Shown here: piece by piece, positions 34,138 to 41,504 of the stretch | Numbering within the stretch: the first letter of the stretch is position 1 | Layout: the number at the start of each line of letters is the position of its first letter | Source of the DNA: Bacteroidota bacterium | GTDB lineage: Bacteria > Bacteroidota > Bacteroidia > Bacteroidales > Prolixibacteraceae | Length of the DNA stretch: 64,000 bases | Assembly: GCA_030698405.1 (NCBI GenBank) | Contig: JAUYMU010000113.1 | Span: forward strand, 1-64,000 | Direction: 5' to 3' | Position numbers and translations under genes: made by a program | The notes under the pieces: generated by a model | What the model saw: only the letters and a program-made list of their open reading frames with translations | Told to the model about the DNA's origin: nothing | The model's database searches: none

Positions 34138-34572
34138 TTATGATTTATTTTCCAGAAACTCTTTCAGCGAAGTGCCTATAATCCAGTTCCATCCTTCAAC
34201 AAAACTTTCTTTGGCAAAATCAGGATTACTGACCGGAAAGGTTCCCAGGCCTTCGTGAGTAAGTTTCAATCGGGTAAGATTTCCTATGGCAAAAAGTTCA
34301 AAAGTTACCAGTGTGTTTCCATCATAACCATCGTAACGCCAACTGTAAGCAAGTTTTTTCGCCGGAATGACTTCGGTAATTTTACACAAATGGAGGTATT
34401 GCCGGTTTTCATCAGGTCCGCCCCAAAACTGAAATTCGAAACCCACTTCAGGAACAAACTCCTTTAAGTCGAAATACCATAGTTTCATTTCCTCCTTGAT
34501 GGTGATGGCTCTCCATACGATTTCAACGGGAGTGGAATAGATCTGTTCAATAACAAATGTGTCGTTTTCCAT
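34138..34572 (-). CDS. SRPBCC (AHSA1-like) domain protein
   Basis: A 144-residue single-domain START/SRPBCC fold of the Aha1-C (AHSA1) type. Motifs: FVIEQIYSTPVEIVWRAIT at the start, LWYFDLKEFVPEVGFEFQFWGG, LAYSWRYDGYDGNTLVTFEL, LKLTHEGLGTF and the closing GWNWIIGTSLKEFLE. These proteins bind hydrophobic ligands in a deep pocket; the ligand is unknown here. It is encoded ahead of the DoxX-like gene with a 26-base gap. This pairing of an AHSA1-like and a DoxX-like protein is frequently seen. The 258-base gap to its right shows no further gene. Confidence 0.9.
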   Translation of the reverse strand: MENDTFVIEQIYSTPVEIVWRAITIKEEMKLWYFDLKEFVPEVGFEFQFWGGPDENRQYLHLCKITEVIPAKKLAYSWRYDGYDGNTLVTFELFAIGNLTRLKLTHEGLGTFPVSNPDFAKESFVEGWNWIIGTSLKEFLENKS

Positions 34573-34830
34573 GGTTTTATCAGTAATCAGGTTAAAACTG
34601 ATAAATAAACGGACTTGAACGGTAATTGTTCGCAGGTAACTTAACTTTTGAGTGAGAATAAAAATGGCACGCTACCGATTGAAATACTCATAAATATTTC
34701 TTCTGAATGATTTGGACGCAAGACCGGGCGTGTAACTTTTCTGTTACGATTTGTTGAGCAAACAGTATATGAAGAACTAAAAAGTTGGCTTTGTGGTTAT
34801 TTTCGCCATTGTAAATCAAGGGTTTTAAAT

Positions 34831-35745
34831 ATGACAATCAGATACGGAGTTATCGGAACAGGCGCTTTGGGTGGTTTTTACGGTGGAATGCTGGCGCGTG
34901 CATGTCAGGATGTTCATTTTTTGTTCCGGAGCGATTTTGAGCATGTTCGCAAACATGGACTTCGGGTTGATTCGGTAAATGGCAATTTTTACTTGACTGA
35001 AGTTAATGCCCATCACACCAGCCAGCAAATGCCGGTTTGCGATGTAATTTTGGTTTGCATGAAAACTACCGGAAATCACTTGCTTCCGGAGTTAATTAAA
35101 CCCCTTCTTCATCCTGAAAGTGTGGTTATTCTCATACAAAATGGACTCGGATTGGAAAAAGAACTTTCTGCTCAATTGCCAGGAGTTCAAATTGCCGGAG
35201 GACTGGCGTTTATCTGTTCCAACAAAATTGGTCCGGGGCATATCAATCATCTCGATTACGGAAAGTTGATACTTGGTTCGCACAATGTTTCCAATCCTGA
35301 AATCCTGAAACAGGTTGTCAATGATTTTCAATCAGCCGGAATACATGCAGAACTTTCGACCGACCTGCGGTTTGCCCGCTGGCAGAAACTGGTATGGAAC
35401 ATTCCTTTTAACGGGATGACTGTTGTTTTAAATACCACCACCGACCGACTAATGGTCAATGAAAATACCCGTGAATTGTCGCGCGAACTGATGCTGGAAG
35501 TGATTCACGGCGCCAATCATTGCGGAGTTACGCTGAAAGAATCGCTGGCTCAGCAAATGATTGACATGACCATCAAAATGAAGCCTTACGCACCCAGCAT
35601 GAAACTGGACTTCGATTTCCGCAGACCAATGGAAATTGAGTATATTTACTCGAACCCGATTGAAACTGCCCGCAATGCCGGGTTTGAAATGAACAAGGTT
35701 TCGAGGCTGGAAAAACAGTTGCGGTTTATACAGGCAAATTGGTAA
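34831..35745 (+). CDS. 2-dehydropantoate 2-reductase family protein
   Basis: NADPH-dependent ketopantoate reductase type (PanE/ApbA), 304 residues. N-terminal Rossmann loop GVIGTGALGGFYGGML (about 5-20), central VILVCMKTTGNHLLPELIKPLL and ILIQNGLGLEKEL, and C-terminal domain with RWQKLVWNIPFNGMTVVLNTTTD holding the catalytic-lysine region. The closing DFDFRRPMEIEYIYSNPIETARNAG is family-typical. In the pantothenate pathway it makes pantoate, but many paralogues act on other 2-oxo acids, and no other pan gene is present here. It is followed after 15 bases by thpR. Confidence 0.9.
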   Translation: MTIRYGVIGTGALGGFYGGMLARACQDVHFLFRSDFEHVRKHGLRVDSVNGNFYLTEVNAHHTSQQMPVCDVILVCMKTTGNHLLPELIKPLLHPESVVILIQNGLGLEKELSAQLPGVQIAGGLAFICSNKIGPGHINHLDYGKLILGSHNVSNPEILKQVVNDFQSAGIHAELSTDLRFARWQKLVWNIPFNGMTVVLNTTTDRLMVNENTRELSRELMLEVIHGANHCGVTLKESLAQQMIDMTIKMKPYAPSMKLDFDFRRPMEIEYIYSNPIETARNAGFEMNKVSRLEKQLRFIQANW

Positions 35746-35760
35746 AATTCAAATAATCAT

Positions 35761-36324
35761 ATGAAACGTCTTTTCATTGGAGTCCCAATCCACTCGGCGA
35801 AAGCGAATCAGTTTGCTGGAATCTGGGAAAACGACCGGCAACTGAAAAGCAATCATTTGAACTGGACAAAATCCGAAAACTGGCACATTACCTTGTTTTT
35901 TCTGGGTGATACAACCGTTTCAAAAATTAGTTTGTTGCAAAATCTGATGGAAGAATCGTTCAACGGAATTGAGGCATTCAATACCCAATTGAGTGGGCTG
36001 GGAGTGTTTCCCAATCCGAATAATCCAAAAGTTTTGTGGATGGGTTTGACTGACATTCAGCCACTTTTACCTGGCCGCAAGCAATTGGGAGATTTGCTTC
36101 AGCAAAATGGTTTTCCCTTTGATAACAAACCGCTGAAACCGCACCTGACATTGGCTCGGATAAAATACTTGGAAAACCGTACAGTTTTCGATTCTTTATT
36201 GAATGATTATAAGAAATACTCTTTTGGATCTGTTGAAATCGATCGGATAGTTCTTTACGAAAGCATTCTGACTCAACAGGGACCGGTTTATAAACCGTTG
36301 TTTGAGAAGCTGCTGATAGGATGA
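35761..36324 (+). CDS. thpR: RNA 2',3'-cyclic phosphodiesterase (2H family)
   Basis: A 187-residue 2H phosphoesterase (ThpR/LigT type) that opens 2',3'-cyclic phosphates on RNA ends. Both catalytic HxT motifs are present: WHITLFFLG (about 42-50) and PHLTLARI (about 127-134). The start MKRLFIGVPI is typical, and the length is normal. It is probably cotranscribed with the upstream reductase. A pair of overlapping hairpins (36365-36408) follows before the convergent GH26 gene. Confidence 0.93.
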   Translation: MKRLFIGVPIHSAKANQFAGIWENDRQLKSNHLNWTKSENWHITLFFLGDTTVSKISLLQNLMEESFNGIEAFNTQLSGLGVFPNPNNPKVLWMGLTDIQPLLPGRKQLGDLLQQNGFPFDNKPLKPHLTLARIKYLENRTVFDSLLNDYKKYSFGSVEIDRIVLYESILTQQGPVYKPLFEKLLIG

Positions 36325-36364
36325 ATTTGAAGTCGACGGATCCAAAAGAGCGATTCGGGGAATT

Positions 36365-36408
36365 AGTGAGCGGGTGACTCCAAGTAACCCGCTCACTGAG
36401 TCACCCGC
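36365..36408. terminator. Two overlapping alternative hairpins between convergent genes
   Basis: AGTGAGCGGGT (36365-36375) pairs perfectly with ACCCGCTCACT (36387-36397). GCGGGTGACTC (36370-36380) also pairs perfectly with GAGTCACCCGC (36398-36408). Both use bases 36370-36375, so they exclude each other. T runs are weak. It lies between the stops of thpR and the GH26 gene and probably serves both as a terminator. Confidence 0.55.
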
Positions 36409-36415
36409 TATCAAA

Positions 36416-37498
36416 CTATCGAATATCCTTCAAAAACAAGGTTTTCGGATCGTTGTAAAACTTCACAAAATCCTTTTCGCTGGGGGAACCTTTATACGGA
36501 CCAAAAGCCACGCTGGCAGGCTGATTGAATGCATTCCTCCAAACCAAAACATACGATAATTTGTATGGCCGAAGTGTGTCCAATAGTATTTTTGTCCACC
36601 ATTCCGGATTTTTAGTGATCGGGCCACCAGCTTCGGTTACTGCAACAATTTTACCTTTTTCAGCAGCAATTTTCGTTACCATTTTGGCACAACTACCCAA
36701 TGTGGCAGCGTATTCCGGACCACGGTCGTACAAATCGAACCCGATCAAATCGATCAGGTCATCGCCCGGATAGCGTTCCAGATATTCTTCTTCGGAACTA
36801 AAACGGTCGGTTGAATATCCATAAAGCAAATGATGAATGTTCTTTTCGTTTCGCAGATAATTGACGGTAAACCGCCACAAAGTTTTGTATTCGTCAACCG
36901 TACAAAGATCTTTACCCCACCAGAACCAACTTCCGGTATGCTCGTGAAACGGACGGAAATGGACCGGGATGAATGTTCCTTTATCGGTTTTCAGGCTGAG
37001 CATAAATGAAGCGAGTTTATCAAGGTATTTTTTGTATTCTTCGTGTTTTTCACCGCCCGGAATCATGGATGCGACTGTCTTTTTTGAGCTGACATCCCAC
37101 GATGATCCTCCTGTAAGCACATTGCGGAAATGCCAGCTTACCGTGTTGATTCCACCCATCCGATGAACATCTTTGATACCTTTAATGATGTTATCGAAAA
37201 ATACAGAGTCGAGACTGTATTTGTCGCCAAGTTCGAGATGCCCGAGTTCCCAACCAAAAATAGCCGGGTGATCGCCGCAAACGTCTTTTACATCGGAGCG
37301 TCCTTCTTCGGCATACCAACTTGTTCCGTATGCCAACGCATCCTGGTGTCCGAACATCATTCCTTTGTCCTGAAGTTTCAGCATATATTGATACAGTTTT
37401 GCGGCTTCCGGTGTTGCTTTCGGATCAGAAGGTTTGGTTTTCGCTGCCTGCAACGTTGATCCAATGCAAACGAGTAAAATAAGAAATAGGTTTTTCAT
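36416..37498 (-). CDS. Glycoside hydrolase family 26 (beta-mannanase type), secreted
   Basis: A 360-residue enzyme with signal peptide (MKNLFLILLVCIGSTLQA) and a single GH26 (beta/alpha)8 domain. The acid/base Glu is in RPFHEHTGSWFWWG (about residue 184) and the nucleophile Glu in AVTEAGGP (about residue 287). Other family landmarks are GMMFGHQDALAYGTSW, HPAIFGWELGHLE and IDLIGFDLYDRG. It probably hydrolyses beta-1,4-mannan or glucomannan, as an endo-mannanase or mannobiohydrolase. There is no T9SS tail, so it is likely periplasmic. It is the leftmost member of the leftward carbohydrate cluster. Confidence 0.94.
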   Translation of the reverse strand: MKNLFLILLVCIGSTLQAAKTKPSDPKATPEAAKLYQYMLKLQDKGMMFGHQDALAYGTSWYAEEGRSDVKDVCGDHPAIFGWELGHLELGDKYSLDSVFFDNIIKGIKDVHRMGGINTVSWHFRNVLTGGSSWDVSSKKTVASMIPGGEKHEEYKKYLDKLASFMLSLKTDKGTFIPVHFRPFHEHTGSWFWWGKDLCTVDEYKTLWRFTVNYLRNEKNIHHLLYGYSTDRFSSEEEYLERYPGDDLIDLIGFDLYDRGPEYAATLGSCAKMVTKIAAEKGKIVAVTEAGGPITKNPEWWTKILLDTLRPYKLSYVLVWRNAFNQPASVAFGPYKGSPSEKDFVKFYNDPKTLFLKDIR

Positions 37499-37522
37499 GG
37501 TCGTGTTATTAGTAGTCAGAAA

Positions 37523-37606
37523 ACAATTTACAATTTGATAATTTACAGTTTACCATTTAAGCAGATGCAAGAAGCCAGTTGCCAGCAGCCAGCCGCTAGC
37601 TGCCAG
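37523..37606. repeat. Short heptamer-type arrays between GH26 and GH30 genes
   Basis: ACAATTT occurs twice in tandem (37523-37536). GCCAG then starts at 37574, 37581 and 37588 (period 7) and again at 37602. No coding sense; compare 23464-23484 and 40673-40810. Confidence 0.5.
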
Positions 37607-37616
37607 ATCCTTCCCC

Positions 37617-38927
37617 TCAATTAAATACCAGTGTGCTCACCGATTGTGCTTTTACCTGAAACTCGGTTTTGCCATTCTTTGTTTTTGCCACATTTTTCAG
37701 TATTTCCCATATATTGGTTTCGGAAGTCGAAATCCCATCAATCTTCTTTGATTCAAAACCCGACACTTTAATTGTAACCGCTTCCTTTTTTATGTTGATG
37801 ATTTGCAAAACCTTGCTTCCATCGGAACGGATTGCACTGATGGCAAGGATTTCAGGATCGGAACTTGTGGAATGTACTATTTGTGTGCCGGTATTCATAA
37901 ATTCGGTTTGATGGCGGGTAATGTAATACGACGGGTATTTTTCCTTCGTGTCAGCCGACATGATGGCGTAATTGTTTTGCCAGGTCCAGTATAGCGAAAC
38001 TTCCACTTCGGCGTATTTTATCATCCGGTGCGAAATTTTGGCGAAACGCAGAGCATAATCGTAGCTTTTGTTCATGTCTTTAATTTTCCAGGACATGGCA
38101 TCGAACCCGAGTTCGGCGCACCAAACTTCTTTGTTCCAGGCTTTTCCGAAACCGGCTATGCGTTCGAATTCACTGTTTGGAATGTCTTCCGACCACCAGC
38201 AATGAAAACTCAGCGAACCAAGGTAATTCCAGATGGATTTATCGGCCATGATTTGGGTGGCGAATTCGACTGTTCCCTTGGTCTGGGCGGTGTCGGCCAG
38301 CAAAAATTTGGTTTTCAAACCGGCTTCTGCCCATTTTTGCCCGGCTTTTTTCACAAAAGCGATGGTTGCTTCCGGCGAAAAAATGATTTGATAACCGCCG
38401 TCTGATTCGTTGAACGAGAATTGATCTATTTCGACACCGTATTCGTTTTTTGCTTTCAGGAAAAAGTCGGTAAGCATCTGGATGACTTCGTCGTAAGCTT
38501 CGGGTTTGATAACCCTTTGTGCTGTTTTCGTTGGATCGGCAATGAATTCATCAGGAACATCCCAAACTGAAATGGTGAAATTTACCACACCAAATTCACT
38601 TTTCATGCGTTTCAGTTCGTCCAGAACTTCTAATACAAGTGGTTGTTTTGTATAATTTTCACCGCGGTAATCTTCAAATTTTGCATTTCGCAGGCGCATG
38701 GGCAAGGCCACGCGAACATGTGTCGGGCGAAATTCACGCAATGTTTCATCGCCTATGGCATCAGCAGCGTGTTGCGAATAGTTGGCCTGACAATAATTTC
38801 CGCCGATGGATTTGATGACCTGCCTTTTAATTTCAGGATAAATTTTTACGGTTGCTTTTTGGGCAAAAGCAGTCGATACTATTAAAATCAAGGAGAGAAA
38901 AATAATGGTTAATGTCCTGTTTTTCAT
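37617..38927 (-). CDS. Secreted glycoside hydrolase, clan GH-A, GH30-like
   Basis: A 436-residue protein with signal peptide (to about residue 22), a (beta/alpha)8 catalytic domain and a small C-terminal beta-sandwich (about 345-436). GH30-type signs are the opening KRQVIKSIGGNYCQANYSQ, the acid/base Glu in QFSFNESDGGYQ (about residue 172) and the nucleophile Glu in VWCAELGFD (about residue 270), plus the terminal beta domain that packs on the barrel. GH30 enzymes act on xylan, beta-glucan or beta-1,6-glucan, so the exact substrate is open. GH39 or another clan-A family cannot be wholly excluded. It is encoded between two GH26 genes. Confidence 0.8.
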   Translation of the reverse strand: MKNRTLTIIFLSLILIVSTAFAQKATVKIYPEIKRQVIKSIGGNYCQANYSQHAADAIGDETLREFRPTHVRVALPMRLRNAKFEDYRGENYTKQPLVLEVLDELKRMKSEFGVVNFTISVWDVPDEFIADPTKTAQRVIKPEAYDEVIQMLTDFFLKAKNEYGVEIDQFSFNESDGGYQIIFSPEATIAFVKKAGQKWAEAGLKTKFLLADTAQTKGTVEFATQIMADKSIWNYLGSLSFHCWWSEDIPNSEFERIAGFGKAWNKEVWCAELGFDAMSWKIKDMNKSYDYALRFAKISHRMIKYAEVEVSLYWTWQNNYAIMSADTKEKYPSYYITRHQTEFMNTGTQIVHSTSSDPEILAISAIRSDGSKVLQIINIKKEAVTIKVSGFESKKIDGISTSETNIWEILKNVAKTKNGKTEFQVKAQSVSTLVFN

Positions 38928-39034
38928 GTTGATTCGGTTTGATTAAATTTCAAATTCTTTCGTACCATTTATTAAAATTATGACCATTTCGTCCGAAGGA
39001 TAAAGATTTTGACTACTGAGACTGAACGCTGTTT

Positions 39035-40645
39035 TTATCTCTTAAAAACCTTCACTGCCGCTTCGTTATCAGCTTTCACAAGGTACATTCCTGAAGGAAA
39101 TCCGGCAAATGAAATAACCGCATTGCCACCTTCAGGATTTATTGTTTTGATTGGAATTCCGAGCTGATTGTATACGGAAACGGTTTGAATCAACTTATCG
39201 GAACGAATATTTATCAACTCATCAAAATAAGTAGGATAAACGTGTAAGTTATTGATTCTATTCAGGATCATGCTTGTGGCAGTGTAGGTTTTCAGGTTCG
39301 GCATTTCGTCGAGGGTCAACACATAATCACTGGCAAACATTTTCTTCCACAAATCGAGCGAATTGTATTTACTGTCAGTAACAAAACCACCATACCAGGG
39401 CATAAACCATGACCAACCGGCTCCATCCATGATCAGATTATCCGCATCAGGGAACGAACCACTTTCGCTGATGGTGACCATTTTTTTTCCTCCATACCGG
39501 CTGGTCATGTCATTAAATTCAAGTATTTGTGAACTGTGATCCCCATCTTTATAAATGTCGCGACCGACAATATCCACATATTCGTCGCCCGGATACCAGG
39601 CATCGTCGTTTGGTTCGCGCGTCCAAACCCAAATAAGGTTGTGCAAACCGTGAAAATTCACCATGCGGTCGAACATTAGCTGCCAAAGTTTTTTGCAGGG
39701 AGCAGCGCCTTTTGCGCCCCACCAGAACCATCCGCCTGCCGCTTCGTGCAATGGCCGCCAAATAACCGGAACTTTATTGTCCTGTAATTTCTTCAGCAAC
39801 CCTGAAATGTAGTCAATGTCTTTGATCATGGCTTTGTATTCGTCGGATGTTTCATCGAATATTTTGGAAATGTCGAAGGTTGTTTTGTCGGTGTAAAACT
39901 CTTCCGTTTTTCGGGATGGGTCGCGCCAATGCCAGCAAAATGCCGGAATACCATTTCTATTGTAATAATTCATGGCGTCATTGTTTGGTTCATTGTTGTT
40001 GTACCAACTATATCCCCGGCCACAGTGCATGAAATCGAGGCCAATCAAAGCCGGTTCTTTACCAGTTTTGGATTTCAGCCAATTAACCTCTTCCATACTT
40101 TTACCAGTCATTACTCCTGAAATGATTTTCTTATTGTAATTGTCGTACAGAAACTGGTACAACCGAACCACTTCGTCTGTTGGATTGGGCGTAACCAGTG
40201 TTTTATTGATATTGAACCGTGTTGACGGGTCGACCTTTTCGAATTCAATATAGTCAATGTTTATCCATCCCCACGATTGGGTGATTTCAACTTTGTGCGC
40301 TCCGGCGGCCAGTTTCTGGAAACTAGCCACTTTAAGTTTAATGTAGTTTGAATTCTGGTTAGTGGCAAAGGTTATGGAGCTTCCGTTAATGACCATGTTA
40401 TTGGCCTTGTATCCGCTGGGTGATGCAACTTGGACATAAATGTTGTAAGTGGCTTCTTCAGCAAAAGTCAGATTGAAGGTCAGATTTCCCTCCTTTTGCT
40501 CTACTATATAACTTCCTGAAGCTGAAGCCAGAGCTGTTTTAATTGCTCCTCCTGAAAGGGTTGCCGATTCAGCCTCAAACTTTTGGGCGAAACCTATTGA
40601 AGTTATAAGAAGAAAGATTGCCAGAATAGATATTGCTTTTTGCAT
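39035..40645 (-). CDS. GH26 mannanase with N-terminal CBM35-like domain and T9SS tail
   Basis: A 536-residue modular secreted enzyme. Signal peptide 1-20. A beta-sandwich carbohydrate-binding module (about 22-137, KFEAESATLSGG... to WINIDYIEFEK) is of the CBM6/CBM35 kind. The GH26 domain (about 150-455) has the acid/base Glu in RPLHEAAGGWFWWG (about 299) and the nucleophile in TISESGSF (about 393). The T9SS type A sorting domain (about 465-536) includes LHVYPTYFDELINI and SGMYLVKADN. Predicted to be exported to the cell surface and to cut beta-mannan. Compared with the other GH26 gene in the cluster it is modular and surface-directed, suggesting outside and periplasmic steps on one polymer. 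Confidence 0.93.
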   Translation of the reverse strand: MQKAISILAIFLLITSIGFAQKFEAESATLSGGAIKTALASASGSYIVEQKEGNLTFNLTFAEEATYNIYVQVASPSGYKANNMVINGSSITFATNQNSNYIKLKVASFQKLAAGAHKVEITQSWGWINIDYIEFEKVDPSTRFNINKTLVTPNPTDEVVRLYQFLYDNYNKKIISGVMTGKSMEEVNWLKSKTGKEPALIGLDFMHCGRGYSWYNNNEPNNDAMNYYNRNGIPAFCWHWRDPSRKTEEFYTDKTTFDISKIFDETSDEYKAMIKDIDYISGLLKKLQDNKVPVIWRPLHEAAGGWFWWGAKGAAPCKKLWQLMFDRMVNFHGLHNLIWVWTREPNDDAWYPGDEYVDIVGRDIYKDGDHSSQILEFNDMTSRYGGKKMVTISESGSFPDADNLIMDGAGWSWFMPWYGGFVTDSKYNSLDLWKKMFASDYVLTLDEMPNLKTYTATSMILNRINNLHVYPTYFDELINIRSDKLIQTVSVYNQLGIPIKTINPEGGNAVISFAGFPSGMYLVKADNEAAVKVFKR

Positions 40646-40672
40646 AAAGACTGATTGACTAAATTTGTTTTA

Positions 40673-40810
40673 ACTGAAAACTGAAACTGAGAACTACATA
40701 GTCATCCGATGAACTGTGTAATTAACTGATTAATTGACTATAAACATTTATGTTCCTTACAAGAATATTCATCGGATGACTTCCTGAAAACTGAGACTGA
40801 ACACTGATCA
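40673..40810. repeat. Intergenic region with 14-bp inverted repeat and ACTGAAA words
   Basis: A perfect 14-bp inverted repeat, AGTCATCCGATGAA (40700-40713) and TTCATCGGATGACT (40768-40781), encloses 54 AT-rich bases. On either side are period-6/7 CTGA words: ACTGAAA twice at 40673-40686, and CTGA at 40784, 40791, 40797 and 40804. The core TTCATCGGAT recurs in the tandem repeat at 49321-49494. Confidence 0.6.
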
Positions 40811-40815
40811 CTTTT

Positions 40816-41493
40816 TTATTTTAAAGTTGAAATATCTCTGAACACGGCCGTTGCAGTTTCTTTCGTGTCGTGGGATGTAACTGCAAGACCCAGGTATATT
40901 TTTTTCGTTAATTGCATGGTGAATGAAGTATATAATTTCCAGTCTTTTCCATCGGCGCTATAGTAACCGGTAAATTCGTTACCTGCGCGTTTAAGGCGGA
41001 TCCATGTATTCGGATAGTTTACAGGAAACTCTGGTTCTCCATCAAATCCGGCAGGATAAATGGCTTTCATTTCGCCTGCCTGTTCAGCGCGGTATTGAAA
41101 TTCGTATCCTCCATTGTTTTTGTTCCGCGGGTTGTTGTTCGGGAAAACCTGGAAAAATATATGGCGGCTGTTGTCCGAAAGTTGTTCACGGGCCATCAAT
41201 CCGGCTTTGGTGTAAAGGTGGGGCGAGGTCAGGCTTTCAATTCGGGCAACCAGATCGAAATCGCCTGTTTTTTCGAGATACGAAAACCCAAATTCGTCTT
41301 TTACTCCCCAGATATCGGCACCGCCTGCCGTTAAAGTGATACCGGCATTTCTGACTTCTGAAGATCCGGCCAAAGCTGGATTTCCGATGTCGGTAAATTT
41401 CAGCTTTTTAAGCGGAACCGCTTTTTCTTTGGCTGAAAGCATTCCGGCAGAAAGCAGCAGGACGAAAAATAAGGTAATGGATTTTTTTAACAT
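40816..41493 (-). CDS. DUF1349 (concanavalin-like) secreted protein
   Basis: A 225-residue protein with signal peptide (to about residue 21) and one beta-sandwich domain of the DUF1349 type. Landmarks: DIWGVKDEFGFSYLEKTGDFDLVARIE, YTKAGLMAREQLSDNSRHIFF, NTWIRLKRAGNEFTGYYSADGKDWKL and IYLGLAVTSHDTKETATAVF. Such domains occur as C-terminal modules of GH43 enzymes or as stand-alone proteins and are thought to bind carbohydrate. Here it lies 11 bases after the GH10 xylanase gene, so it is probably cotranscribed and may be an accessory xylan-binding protein. No catalytic residues are apparent. Confidence 0.85.
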   Translation of the reverse strand: MLKKSITLFFVLLLSAGMLSAKEKAVPLKKLKFTDIGNPALAGSSEVRNAGITLTAGGADIWGVKDEFGFSYLEKTGDFDLVARIESLTSPHLYTKAGLMAREQLSDNSRHIFFQVFPNNNPRNKNNGGYEFQYRAEQAGEMKAIYPAGFDGEPEFPVNYPNTWIRLKRAGNEFTGYYSADGKDWKLYTSFTMQLTKKIYLGLAVTSHDTKETATAVFRDISTLK

Positions 41494-41504
41494 GGGTTTT
41501 TGCG

